The notes under the pieces are model-generated. The model saw nothing but the letters and a program-made list of their open reading frames with translations. It made no database searches and was not told the DNA's origin. A stretch of 64,000 nucleotides of DNA. Origin: Bin5 sp965220715. GTDB lineage: Bacteria; Chloroflexota; Anaerolineae; Caldilineales; Caldilineaceae. Positions 45,258 through 54,131 of this stretch are shown piece by piece. The stretch spans positions 5,642,001 to 5,706,000 of the forward strand of contig OZ244843.1 in assembly GCA_965220715.1 (NCBI GenBank), read 5' to 3'. Made by a program: the position numbers and the translations under genes. Numbering within the stretch: position 1 is the stretch's first letter; every line of letters begins with the position of its first letter.

Positions 45258-47072
45258 TCAGAGGCTATAGTTCTGCGGATGGGCTATCTTGCCCTCGTTG
45301 GAATCGTCCGTCCCGGTATCGCCATCGGCGTCCTCTTCGACCTCTGCGGGGAGGATATCCACGAGAGTAGCGGCGATCCAGAAGCCATTGTCAAGCTGTA
45401 ACCATAGGTCATCGTCGGACCGACTGACGATCGTCACTTGCGTACCGACGGGGGCCGAGTCGACAATCGTTGCGTCGAGACCGGGGCCGTTGCGCAGATT
45501 GGCATCGGTATTTACAGTTGCCAACACTATCTGCTCGATCTCGTCCTGTATTTCTTGTTCGTCTTCATCGGTCTGCGTGTCTTGCTCGTCGTCATCGGTC
45601 TGCGCGTCCTGCTCGTCGTCATCGGTCTGCGCGTCCTGCTCATCGTCATCGGTCTGCGCGTCCTGCTCGTCGTCACCCGCCTGTACGTTTTGCTCATCGT
45701 CAGACGCGTCCGGTGGGGTTGTCTCGTCAGAGGTTTCGTCATCGGCGCCGGTTTCGTCGGTCTCGGCTTCCATTGCTTCTCCCGAATCTACAGGGAGGTC
45801 TGTGGGCACATTGTCCACCAGATCGGCGAAGATCCAGGAGCCATCTTCAAGTTTCAGCCACCCTCCGCCAGTATTCTGCGCCACAATTGTCAATACCTGA
45901 CCTTGCTCGACGCCGTCAACACGGTCAAATTCGACGCCGGGCCCGGCGCGCAGATTGGCGCCAAGCGGGGCAATGACAACCGGTTGCGGCTGCTCATCGT
46001 CCGTTTCAGGCGCCGTCTGGTCGTCGTCCGTGTCAGGTTGTTCGGTCTCCGTATCCGGCTGCTCTGTGCCTGTCTGTGTCTGCACGTCGTCCGTGTCAGG
46101 CTGCTCGGTTTCGGGCTGCTCGGTTTCTGGTTGCTCGGTTTCTGGTTGCTCGGTTTCGGTAGTATCCGGCGGCTCTGGGACACCATCCTCAGTGACAACC
46201 GGTACGTCAACGGCTTCAACGAGGAGGTCAGCGAAGAGCCAAACGCCGCTTTCGAGCAAGTACCATGTACCATCGGCGGATATGCCGACGACGGACACTT
46301 CTTCGCCGAAATTGACACCGTCGACGCGATCGTATTCGGTACCGGGGCCGGAGCGCAGATTCGAGTCGGCGTTGACAACGGCGGTGATAGCCACAAGTGG
46401 TGTGGACGGTGCGGTTGGGGTTGTTTCGGATGGCGGCGAATCCCCAGGCGGCGGGGGTTGCTGGGTCTCCGCCATGACAACAGGGACTTGATCCTGGGGG
46501 GCATCAACCAAGTCATCGGCGTCAATCCAGGTATCGTCTTCCAAGCGATACCAGCGCCCGGTGGGATCGCGGCCATTGACGATAATCGTTCCTCCTGCGG
46601 CGACGAGCCCGATGACGTCTGCGTCCTCACTGGGAGCAGAGCGCAGGTCGGCTTGCCCAGCTTCTGACACCGAGATCGAGACGGATGTTTCGATTTCGGG
46701 GGGCTTGTCGTCACCGTCGGAACTCATAGACGGGGGGGTTGCCGGTGTCGCGGACTCCGCAGTTGGCGGCGCGGCTGTGGGCGTCTCGGGTACAGGGGTA
46801 GCCGTCGGCGAGGTAGATAGTGCGGGATCTGGCGTGGGGGTCTCTGTGGCCTCGAGCTCAGCAGGGGGCCGAAAGCCGATTCCCGGCACCAATGAGTCGG
46901 TTAAGCTTTCCCACCGTTCCCGCAGCGCCTCCGGATCAGTAAAGTCCCTCACTGGTGTTGGCAGGAGCGCGTGAAGATTGGGCAAGAAAAAACCGGCCAG
47001 CAATACAAGAATCAGACTGAGCCAGACAATACTAACGAGGACCGCGGCGACTCTTTTCACAATTCCTGCCAT
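45258..47072 (-). CDS. Membrane-anchored protein with four bacterial SH3 repeats
   Basis: 604 aa. A hydrophobic anchor or uncleaved signal lies at residues 9-30 (VLVSIVWLSLILVLLAGFF). Four SH3_3-type modules follow, each with the NLRSGPGxExxxV core and a WY..E.G.W(I/L)FADLV end, near residues 128-190, 228-285, 368-423 and 515-575. Between them are acidic linkers made of short repeats: TEQPE about five times and DEQDAQTDD about five times. The C-terminal end is short after the last module. Such proteins sit on the outer face and may bind cell-wall glycan or proteins. ATG at 47072. Repeat number in the linkers may vary between strains. Confidence 0.85.
   Translation of the reverse strand: MAGIVKRVAAVLVSIVWLSLILVLLAGFFLPNLHALLPTPVRDFTDPEALRERWESLTDSLVPGIGFRPPAELEATETPTPDPALSTSPTATPVPETPTAAPPTAESATPATPPSMSSDGDDKPPEIETSVSISVSEAGQADLRSAPSEDADVIGLVAAGGTIIVNGRDPTGRWYRLEDDTWIDADDLVDAPQDQVPVVMAETQQPPPPGDSPPSETTPTAPSTPLVAITAVVNADSNLRSGPGTEYDRVDGVNFGEEVSVVGISADGTWYLLESGVWLFADLLVEAVDVPVVTEDGVPEPPDTTETEQPETEQPETEQPETEQPDTDDVQTQTGTEQPDTETEQPDTDDDQTAPETDDEQPQPVVIAPLGANLRAGPGVEFDRVDGVEQGQVLTIVAQNTGGGWLKLEDGSWIFADLVDNVPTDLPVDSGEAMEAETDETGADDETSDETTPPDASDDEQNVQAGDDEQDAQTDDDEQDAQTDDDEQDAQTDDDEQDTQTDEDEQEIQDEIEQIVLATVNTDANLRNGPGLDATIVDSAPVGTQVTIVSRSDDDLWLQLDNGFWIAATLVDILPAEVEEDADGDTGTDDSNEGKIAHPQNYSL
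45556..45685. repeat. 30-nt coding tandem repeat
   Basis: About four copies of a 30-nt unit (containing TCATCGGTCTGCGCGTCC on the plus strand) encode the DEQDAQTDD linker of the SH3 protein. A 15-nt repeat at about 46092-46160 encodes TEQPE. Confidence 0.85.
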
Positions 47073-48046
47073 TAAGCTTCTCTCGTCACGTGATTAGAGT
47101 AGAATGAATGCAAATAACCATTCCTCGACCCGATCGACCCAAATTCGGTCTGTACGGGTCAGGTTACGAGGGATTTTAGCGTCAGGAAAGAGTCAGCGCT
47201 GTGCTTTCGACCTGATGTCAAGAGCAACGGAAATTGGACAGCCACTCTCAATTGTCTAGCGGTTGATTATAGTTTTTCAGTGTAGCATAACACGTATTAG
47301 TCCACAATTGCGCTATTTGGGTGGCATATGACGCGGATTTTGGGGTGATAGTAGCAGGAGTCGGTGCGCGAGCGCGCTTGGGTACGCCGTGATAGTAGAA
47401 CGAGAATAATTGGGTATATATTCCCTGGTTGGTCAAAGGGTGTGCGGGTGGGGGTGCATGCCAGAGTGGGAGGGCGTGGAAGGCAGGGGCGCGGGGCCGT
47501 TGCCCAGCCATATTTTTTCTCAGTGGTTTGCTTCCGCTGCAGTGGTGGCGGGCGGTCGAGAGTCCCGATGCTATAGGAAAGCTGTAAGGCGGGCGGCAGG
47601 ATTCTGGTTCCGGTCTGCGCTGTGGTCAGAGGGTGTGCTGGCAGATGTGGAGAGGAGCGTGGGGCCCATTTTGGGAGGCTCCTTTTTTCGAGAGTTCTCC
47701 AAAGGTTATGGAACGCTAACTTTTTTCCAACAGAAATATAACTTTCCTATGCTATTCTTGATCAAGAAGGCAGAGTCTTACGCGCGTTTGATAAGGATCC
47801 TGTAAGGAGAAAAGGCATAGAAATTGTTGCCGAAAACTGCTATACTTCAGACAGTGTACAGTGTCAGAACGGTTTATCGAGACGATGGGGAGAATTTTGG
47901 GGAATTTGTGCTTTCATGGCACATGAATTGCACAGGATAACTTTAACTTGTACCTTCTCACCGGCGGAGGCATCGATAGATTCCGCCTTAGCTGGCGCCA
48001 GGCGTATGGGAGTGGTTCTGCGGAGCAGCCAGAAAGGATGTGATAT
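47073..48046. other. Long intergenic region between the SH3 protein and the Crp gene
   Basis: About 970 bases without a recognisable gene. It includes a possible hairpin GGAGC ... GGCTCC followed by six T near 47652-47695, and an extended -10 element at 47838-47846. Open frames here have no family features. A small RNA cannot be excluded. Confidence 0.45.
47838..47846 (+). promoter_or_regulatory. Extended -10 element before the Crp-family gene
   Basis: TGCTATACT without a clear -35 box, about 200 nt before the Crp ATG; adjacent ACAGTGT direct repeats at about 47852-47866 could be a regulator site. Confidence 0.4.
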
Positions 48047-48751
48047 ATGTTCGATAATTCATATCGACACACTGTTGCCGACGATGTCCTGGGCCGAAAA
48101 CCCGAACTTTTGCAGACATTGATGGATCTCCGCAACGACGATCCTTCGTTCGGGAAGCATGTGCGCATGCGTTCATACCGACCGCATGAGGTTATTGCCG
48201 ATGCGGCTGCTCTGAAGAGAGAGATGTTCGTACTCATGCAGGGCAAGATCAACCTGGTCTGCCCGAATCATGAAGGCCGTCGGCTGGTCATCGGATCGCT
48301 GGAGCCGGCGGCGATATTTGGTGAGGGCGCATTGAACAGGCCGCAGGAGGCGAATGTTTTTGCCGAAGCGGACACAGATGTGGTGGTCTGGTCAATTCCG
48401 GCTGCCGAGGCGCGCAACATGACGCTTCAGTACCCAATTCTGGGATGGGGGATGTTGCAGACGTACGGCAGAAGGCTTCTACAGGTAGAAGACAGGCTGG
48501 AAGATGTGGCCTACAAGAAGCTGCCGGAACGATTGGCGGCTCTTCTGGTTGAGTTGTGCAACGACAGAGAAGAGGTGATTCAGGGGGTCAGCCATCAGGT
48601 CCTCGCGGATCGACTTGGTACATATCGGGAGACGGTCAGCGCGATCCTGCGGGAATTCAAACGGCAGGGTCTGGTGGAATTGGGCTACCGCCGCATAGGA
48701 GTCCTAGACGTTGAGAAGTTGAAGGAGATCGCCGGCATTTGGGAGTGGTAG
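48047..48751 (+). CDS. Crp/Fnr-family transcriptional regulator
   Basis: 234 aa. N-terminal cyclic-nucleotide-binding-like beta-roll (about residues 35-140: FVLMQGKINLVCPNHEGRRL, then GEGALNRPQEANVFAEADTD). C-terminal winged HTH (about 165-225: VSHQVLADRLGTYRETVSAI then LREFKRQGLVELGYRRIGVL). It has no Cys cluster as in Fnr, so it is not an obvious [4Fe-4S] sensor. ATG at 48047 has AGAAAGGA upstream. Its targets are unknown. Confidence 0.92.
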   Translation: MFDNSYRHTVADDVLGRKPELLQTLMDLRNDDPSFGKHVRMRSYRPHEVIADAAALKREMFVLMQGKINLVCPNHEGRRLVIGSLEPAAIFGEGALNRPQEANVFAEADTDVVVWSIPAAEARNMTLQYPILGWGMLQTYGRRLLQVEDRLEDVAYKKLPERLAALLVELCNDREEVIQGVSHQVLADRLGTYRETVSAILREFKRQGLVELGYRRIGVLDVEKLKEIAGIWEW

Positions 48752-49059
48752 GGAGGAAAGGCGGGACACCGACCAGATTTTGTTGGCGCTGGTCCTTGGG
48801 TAGCGGGCGTTCAGCGGCAGCCAGCCGACTTGACGATGGTCAACGAACCGACGGTACGCCTCGTTTTTCAGGTTCCTCTTTAGGGGGCTGGGAGTCGATC
48901 GTGAGCGCGCGCCTATCGTGGGTCGGGCCCCAATTGTGGGCATTGCGGATTTTTCCATCACTTCTGGGATTGGGGGCTTTTTTTGCGTACGGCGCGGGCT
49001 GACCGGCGGCGGCAAGAAACACTGGAAATATTCGGGATGCATCCGCAGAATAATCGTAG

Positions 49060-49088
49060 TTGACGTAATCAAAAAAGGCTGCTATACT
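49060..49088 (+). promoter_or_regulatory. Sigma-70-type promoter of rho
   Basis: TTGACG at 49060-49065 and TATACT at 49083-49088, spacer 17 nt, with a TGC extended -10. Reads toward rho with a leader of about 390 nt. Confidence 0.7.
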
Positions 49089-49320
49089 TGTTGTCGATAC
49101 TGCACGTTTGCCTCCGCCCTATATGTCCGCTTCGTCTATCCTAAAAGAACTTAGCTAAGTAGCCGGCTTGCTCTATAAGCAATTGGCGATGATCGATTCA
49201 GAATGACCGAGCACAGCGGACGACAGCCGCGTATAGGAGGTAGACGCGACTGGTTGTCCATCGAATGCACCTCTTAGGTATTTACCCAACCCTGGCGCAA
49301 GTCAATTCACTAGGAAATCC

Positions 49321-49336
49321 TGCCCGAATTCGGGCA
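49321..49336. promoter_or_regulatory. Perfect 16-bp palindrome in the rho leader
   Basis: TGCCCGAATTCGGGCA. Either a protein-binding operator or, in RNA, a 6-bp stem with AAUU loop without a U tract. Confidence 0.4.
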
Positions 49337-49483
49337 ATCCTCAGAGATCACATTGTGTAGACGGTTCGTCTTCACAACTTATCGACAGCCCACGCTTTCA
49401 GCACTCTTACTCGTATGGATATCAAGCTGTCCTGTTGCGCAAGCAATGAGTGACTTTTTGTTGAGCCTGACAAGGAACGAACT

Positions 49484-50743
49484 ATGGAAATGCTCAGTAT
49501 GACGATGGCCGAATTGGAGGATTGCACCCTGGATGAACTCAGAGATATAGCTCGCTCGATGGCGATGAGTGGTCATACCCGTTTGAAGAAGCACGATCTG
49601 ATCATTCTTTTATTGCGGGCAAACGCCGAAAAACAGGGCTATATTTTTGGAGGCGGTATTCTGGAAATCGTACAGGATGGCATTGGCTTCCTCCGCAGCG
49701 ACCATCTTCTGCCGGGGCCGGACGACGTGTACGTCAGCCAAAGTCAGATTCGTCGCTTTGGATTGCGAACAGGAGATCTCGTTGTTGGCCAGGTACGCCC
49801 GCCAAAGGATACGGAGAAGTATTTTGGCCTGCTAAAGGTGGAAGCCGTCAACGGCCTTGACCCGGAAGAGGCAAAACGGCGTCCGATTTTCGAGAAACTG
49901 ACGCCAATTTTCCCAGACGAGCAGATCCATCTGGAAACCAAACCGAACTTACTAGCCACGCGCATGATCGATCTGCTGTCGCCAATCGGCCGCGGCCAGC
50001 GCGGGATGATCGTCAGTCCCCCCAAGGCCGGCAAGACGACCATTCTGAAGCGCATCGCCAACGGCATATCGGGCAACTATGACGACTTACATCTGATGGT
50101 GGTGCTGATCGGCGAGCGGCCCGAAGAGGTAACCGATATGGACCGTTCGGTGGAGGCGGAGGTGATCAGCAGCACATTTGACGAACCGGTCCAAAACCAT
50201 GTGCGCGTAGCGGAAATGGCCTTGGAACGAGCCAAACGTCTGACGGAGGGCGCCCGCGATGTGGTGATACTGCTGGACAGCATTACCCGCCTCACGCGCG
50301 CCTATAACCTGACTGTGCCTCCGTCCGGTCGTACGCTTTCGGGCGGGATCGATCCGGCGGCGCTCTATCCCCCAAAACGATTCTTTGGCGCGGCCCGGAA
50401 TCTGGAAGGGGGAGGCAGCTTGACCATTATTGCGACCTGTCTTGTCGATACGGGAAGCCGCATGGATGACGTCATTTACGAAGAGTTCAAAGGCACCGGC
50501 AATATGGAGTTGCATCTCAACCGGCGCACATCGGAACGGCGCATATTCCCGGCCATCGATATTGAACGAAGCAGCACGCGAGCCGAAGAAAAGATGCTGG
50601 AGCCGGAAGTGTTGGCGAAGGTATACACACTGCGCCGCATGAGTGACGCCATGGGAGGTGGTAACGAAGCGATTCTACCCATTCTGGAACGTCTCAGCCG
50701 AACGCGAGACAACCAGGAATTTCTGGACACACTTGTCAAATAG
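49484..50743 (+). CDS. rho: Transcription termination factor Rho
   Basis: 419 aa hexameric RNA helicase that ends transcription of untranslated RNA. N-terminal Rho_N helices (MAELEDCTLDELRDIARSMA), the cold-shock-like RNA-binding domain (GGILEIVQDGIGFLRSDHLL and GPDDVYVSQSQIRRFGLRTG), Walker A SPPKAGKTTILKRI, LIGERPEEVTDM, Walker B DVVILLDSITRLTRAYN, the Q-loop region and the C-terminal FPAIDIERSSTRAEE are all present. ATG at 49484. The very long leader suggests autoregulation, as known for rho in other bacteria. Confidence 0.97.
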   Translation: MEMLSMTMAELEDCTLDELRDIARSMAMSGHTRLKKHDLIILLLRANAEKQGYIFGGGILEIVQDGIGFLRSDHLLPGPDDVYVSQSQIRRFGLRTGDLVVGQVRPPKDTEKYFGLLKVEAVNGLDPEEAKRRPIFEKLTPIFPDEQIHLETKPNLLATRMIDLLSPIGRGQRGMIVSPPKAGKTTILKRIANGISGNYDDLHLMVVLIGERPEEVTDMDRSVEAEVISSTFDEPVQNHVRVAEMALERAKRLTEGARDVVILLDSITRLTRAYNLTVPPSGRTLSGGIDPAALYPPKRFFGAARNLEGGGSLTIIATCLVDTGSRMDDVIYEEFKGTGNMELHLNRRTSERRIFPAIDIERSSTRAEEKMLEPEVLAKVYTLRRMSDAMGGGNEAILPILERLSRTRDNQEFLDTLVK

Positions 50744-51167
50744 GCAGAACGGTGTTCGGGGCGACTCTTCGAAGCGAACTTCCCTACTTTGAACTGGCCC
50801 AGGAGCTTTGCAGGCGACTTGGCACCTGATGCGCTGACATGAACTAAGAACGTTGCCAGGATCGCAGGAATATGGCGCAAACCCTACGATTTGCCTACGT
50901 TTTCCAACCTGACTGTGTCAAGAGAGCAAAAAAGCCAGTTCAGACCGGAAATCCAATTTGTGCAGTGCCTCTTTTAACCCTATAATTGCGTTCTTGAGGC
51001 GAGTCAAGCCATTTTGAAAGCCTCGAATGGCAGACGATGCCATTTTGGCTGCGGAACACAATAGACCTGAAGGCATCTCCCCCCCCGCCCCGCAGTCTTT
51101 CGAACTTTGCATTCAACGTAAAATATGATATAGTATTAATGCTGTATCCTTATCTTGGGCAGGCTGC
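50744..51167. other. Intergenic region before the M23 peptidase
   Basis: 424 bases with no gene. Around 51006-51050 AGCCATTTT and GCCATTTTGGCT form a nested hairpin (AATGGC-loop-GCCATT), and a run of eight C lies near 51080. The promoter at 51107 ends the region. Confidence 0.45.
51107..51134 (+). promoter_or_regulatory. Promoter of the LysM-M23 peptidase gene
   Basis: TTGCAT at 51107-51112 and TATAGT at 51129-51134 with a 16-nt spacer; leader about 30 nt. Confidence 0.55.
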
Positions 51168-52505
51168 ATGCTGAAAAGCAAAGAGCACGTAGAACAACGT
51201 CAATTCAGCTATCACACTTTCCGCCGACCAAATGGCTCCCCCACACCGGATCGGGAAGTATTGCTTTCCTCTGTTTCCAGCAATCTGTCAGAGTTTAGTC
51301 CCAGTCCATCACCGAATCAGATGAATCAGGGTTTTGACCGCGTGGCCGAAGTCGCTCTGGAAGAGGGATCGACCGGCTTGGTGGATGCGGCGGGCGGGAC
51401 GATTGGGAATTTGTCTTCAGGCATACAGAGCTTCTTGCGCGAGCAGGTCGCGCCAATCCGGCTTGCCAGCCATCTTGCGGTCCTGGTGGTGGCAGCGATT
51501 GTGATCCTGGTCAGACAGATGGACGCCCCCGATTGGGAGTTATCGTTGCAGCCTCTGCCGGCGGATGTAACGCTTGCAGAAAGTGCCGTTGCTGACACAC
51601 AACTGGCCCGTCGAAATCCAATTGCAGAGGTTGGCAGTGCATTGCAACGTGCGGTACTTCCCTTCACCCGGAATACCAATGAGGCTGTCGTTGCATCCCC
51701 AGGTATACAAGGCGCGGAGGCGGAACCGGTTGTAATCACCGTGCCCTCCAGGCTAGACAGAATCCAGATCTATAAAGTATTGCCAGCTGATAACCTTCAG
51801 AAGATTGCTGCCCGTTACGATCTCAGACCGGAGACGATTCTTTGGGCCAATCCGAAGCTGGAGTCCAATCCGGATCTGTTGTGGCCTGGCCAGGAGTTAA
51901 TTATTCCCCCGGTTGACGGTGTGATGCATGTGGTTCGAGCGGGCGACACGTTGTCAACTCTGGCTGTGAAATACAAAGTAAGCGTCGATGAGATTGTTGC
52001 CTTTCCTTTGAATAATCTGGGGTCAGCGGATACCCCGATCAATAGCGGCAAACAGTTGATCATTCCCAATGGTACCAAGCCCTATGTGGCCCGACAGGTG
52101 GCAATGTATCGGGGACCCGTCCCTGCTTCTGCGGTCCGAGGTTCCGGACACTATGACTGGCCAGTCACCGGCCAGATTACCCAGCAGTTCTGGCACGGCC
52201 ACAGAGCTATCGATGTCGGAGCCAGGGCAGGCTCCCCAATCGTTGCAGCCGACAGCGGTTATGTGATCAAGGCGTCACATGGCTGGAACAGCGGCTATGG
52301 CAGTATGGTCATGGTCGATCATGGCAACGGCGATGTCACGCTCTATGCACATATGAATACGATCTACGTGCGCCAGGGGGAAAACGTCGCCAAGGGCAGA
52401 CAGTTGGGTACGGTAGGCAATACGGGGCGTTCCACGGGGCCGCATCTGCACTTCGAAATTCGGCAACGGGGCGCCGCGCGCAATCCATATTACCTCCTGC
52501 CGTAG
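51168..52505 (+). CDS. LysM-containing M23 family metallopeptidase
   Basis: 445 aa cell-wall hydrolase. A membrane anchor lies near residues 103-118 (LASHLAVLVVAAIVILV), placing the rest outside. Two LysM domains follow (IQIYKVLPADNLQKIAARYD to GQELIIPP, and VMHVVRAGDTLSTLAVKYKV to GKQLIIPNG). The C-terminal lysostaphin-type domain has the zinc ligands in HRAIDVGARAGSP (His-x3-Asp) and GPHLHFEIR (His-x-His), with the second His region VDHGNGDVTLYAHM. All key residues are intact, so it should be an active peptidoglycan endopeptidase. ATG at 51168. Confidence 0.92.
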   Translation: MLKSKEHVEQRQFSYHTFRRPNGSPTPDREVLLSSVSSNLSEFSPSPSPNQMNQGFDRVAEVALEEGSTGLVDAAGGTIGNLSSGIQSFLREQVAPIRLASHLAVLVVAAIVILVRQMDAPDWELSLQPLPADVTLAESAVADTQLARRNPIAEVGSALQRAVLPFTRNTNEAVVASPGIQGAEAEPVVITVPSRLDRIQIYKVLPADNLQKIAARYDLRPETILWANPKLESNPDLLWPGQELIIPPVDGVMHVVRAGDTLSTLAVKYKVSVDEIVAFPLNNLGSADTPINSGKQLIIPNGTKPYVARQVAMYRGPVPASAVRGSGHYDWPVTGQITQQFWHGHRAIDVGARAGSPIVAADSGYVIKASHGWNSGYGSMVMVDHGNGDVTLYAHMNTIYVRQGENVAKGRQLGTVGNTGRSTGPHLHFEIRQRGAARNPYYLLP

Positions 52506-52530
52506 ACAGAACAGAAATTACAAAACATAG

Positions 52531-52567
52531 AAAGGTCCGGCACCTTGTGCCGGACCTTTTTTTTCAT
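52531..52567. terminator. Bidirectional terminator
   Basis: AAAGGTCCGGCAC (52531-52543) pairs perfectly with GTGCCGGACCTTT (52547-52559) across a CTT loop, with a T run on the plus side. It lies between the convergent M23 peptidase and fumarase genes and can serve both. Confidence 0.9.
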
Positions 52568-52699
52568 TCAGCAGCTTTTAATTCGGCAGCGGGCGACCAA
52601 CGGCTCAGGAATCTGACATGAAAGGGGAGGAACTGACCACAGCTCATTGCCCTGATCACGCAGATCACAGTGCAGACGGACAGAGTCCGGAGTTGGGTC

Positions 52700-54109
52700 T
52701 CAGCGTTGCTGAATTCCACCTTCGGTCAGTTTGCGGGGATCGAGCAGTTCATCAAGTTCGTGGGCGCTGAGATCGGTCATCTCCAGAGCGACCTCTTTGA
52801 GGGTGCGACCGTGCGCGTAGGCGGTCTTGGCAATTTGCGCGCCCAGTTCATACCCGATCACCGGATTCAGGGCGGTAACCAGAATCGGATTGCTGTCAAC
52901 GAGGCGTCCGATCCGCTCTGCATTGACAGCAAAGCCGGCGATGGCTCTGTCTGCAAGCAGACAGCTGGCGCCGGCCAGAATCGAGATGCTCTGCAACAGA
53001 TTGTAGGCAATGACGGGGAGCATTACGTTGAGTTGAAAACTGCCCGACTGTCCCCCGATCGTAATCGTCACGTCGTTGCCAGTGACCTGGGCGGCAACCA
53101 TGGCGACCGCCTCCGGAATGACTGGATTGATCTTGCCCGGCATGATGCTGCTGCCCGGCTGCAGGGCTGGCAACTCGATTTCGCCGATGCCGGCAATCGG
53201 CCCGCTGTTCATCCAGCGCAGATCGTTTGCCATCTTCATCAGCGAGGTCGCGATCGTCTTGAGTTGACCGCTCAACTCCACTGCGGCATCCTGGCTGCTC
53301 AGACTTTCAAAGTAGTTTTCGCTTGTTCTGAACGGTTGAGCTGTCATCTCGGCGAGTTTGGCCGAGATACGCTCACCGAACTCAGGATGGGCATTGATGC
53401 CGGTGCCGACCGCGGTACCCCCCTGGGCAAGTTCTGCCAGCCGCGCCAAGGCGTCGCGCAGTCGGCGCTGTCCTTTGTCGATCTGGTTGCTCCAGCCCCC
53501 CAGTTCCTGACTCAGGCGGATAGGCATGGCATCCATCAGGTGAGTGCGCCCGGTTGTGACGATGTCGTCCACGTCTGCGGCCTTGGCGTCGAGTGTTTCC
53601 TGCAGTTGCTGCAGCGCTGGCAAGAGTTCCTCCACAACGGCAAGATAGGCGCTCACATGGATGGCAGAAGGAATGACATCGTTGCTGCTTTGCCCCATAT
53701 TGACATGATCGTTGGGGTGAACGCTGCGCCCCAGAATCCGGGATGCCAGGGTGGCGATCACTTCGTTTGCGTTCATGTTTGTGCTGGTACCGGAACCGGT
53801 CTGGAAGATGTCGAGCGGGAAATGGGAATCGTGGACGCCGTGCGCGACTTCGGCGCTGGCGCTCTGAATTGCCGCCGCCATTTCCGCATCAATCTGACCT
53901 AAATCGAGATTGACGGCCGCAGCCGCCCCTTTGATCAGCCCGATTGCGCGGATAAATTGGCGGGGGAAACACAACGGGCTAATGGGAAAGTTGTCGACGG
54001 CTCGCTGGGTTTGGGCAGCATACAGAGCATCTTTCGGTACTTTTACTTCGCCCAAGCTATCATGCTCGATGCGATATTCCTGTCCACACATAAGGATGTT
54101 CGACTCCAA
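52700..54109 (-). CDS. fumC: Class II fumarate hydratase
   Basis: 469 aa iron-independent fumarase of the TCA cycle, interconverting fumarate and malate. N-terminal YRIEHDSLGEVKVPKDALYAAQTQRAVDNF, TGSGTSTNMNANEVIATLA, HPNDHVNMGQSSNDVIPSA (catalytic His) and the superfamily signature PGSSIMPGKINPVIPE with the catalytic Ser are all present. Length fits the family. ATG at 54109 is used; a second in-frame ATG at 54091 is possible. It starts 22 nt after the end of an ABC permease gene on the same strand, so the three genes are probably one operon. Confidence 0.96.
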   Translation of the reverse strand: MESNILMCGQEYRIEHDSLGEVKVPKDALYAAQTQRAVDNFPISPLCFPRQFIRAIGLIKGAAAAVNLDLGQIDAEMAAAIQSASAEVAHGVHDSHFPLDIFQTGSGTSTNMNANEVIATLASRILGRSVHPNDHVNMGQSSNDVIPSAIHVSAYLAVVEELLPALQQLQETLDAKAADVDDIVTTGRTHLMDAMPIRLSQELGGWSNQIDKGQRRLRDALARLAELAQGGTAVGTGINAHPEFGERISAKLAEMTAQPFRTSENYFESLSSQDAAVELSGQLKTIATSLMKMANDLRWMNSGPIAGIGEIELPALQPGSSIMPGKINPVIPEAVAMVAAQVTGNDVTITIGGQSGSFQLNVMLPVIAYNLLQSISILAGASCLLADRAIAGFAVNAERIGRLVDSNPILVTALNPVIGYELGAQIAKTAYAHGRTLKEVALEMTDLSAHELDELLDPRKLTEGGIQQR

Positions 54110-54131
54110 TCGATTTCTTTAATCACAGAAG

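Larger units (their letters stand above)
48752..49483. other. Intergenic region and long rho leader
   Basis: About 730 bases with no gene. It contains a clear promoter at 49060-49088 and a leader of nearly 400 nt before rho, including a 16-bp perfect palindrome at 49321-49336. Confidence 0.55.

Noticed and set aside
45556..45685. Regular 30-nt repeats resembling a CRISPR array
   Set aside because: No spacers between units, the repeats are in frame in a coding region, and no cas genes are present.
45438..46667. 409-codon plus-strand frame with repeats
   Set aside because: Antisense to the SH3-repeat gene; its repetitive protein only mirrors the coding repeats.
52670..53902. 410-codon plus-strand frame
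   Set aside because: Antisense to fumC, which is certain.
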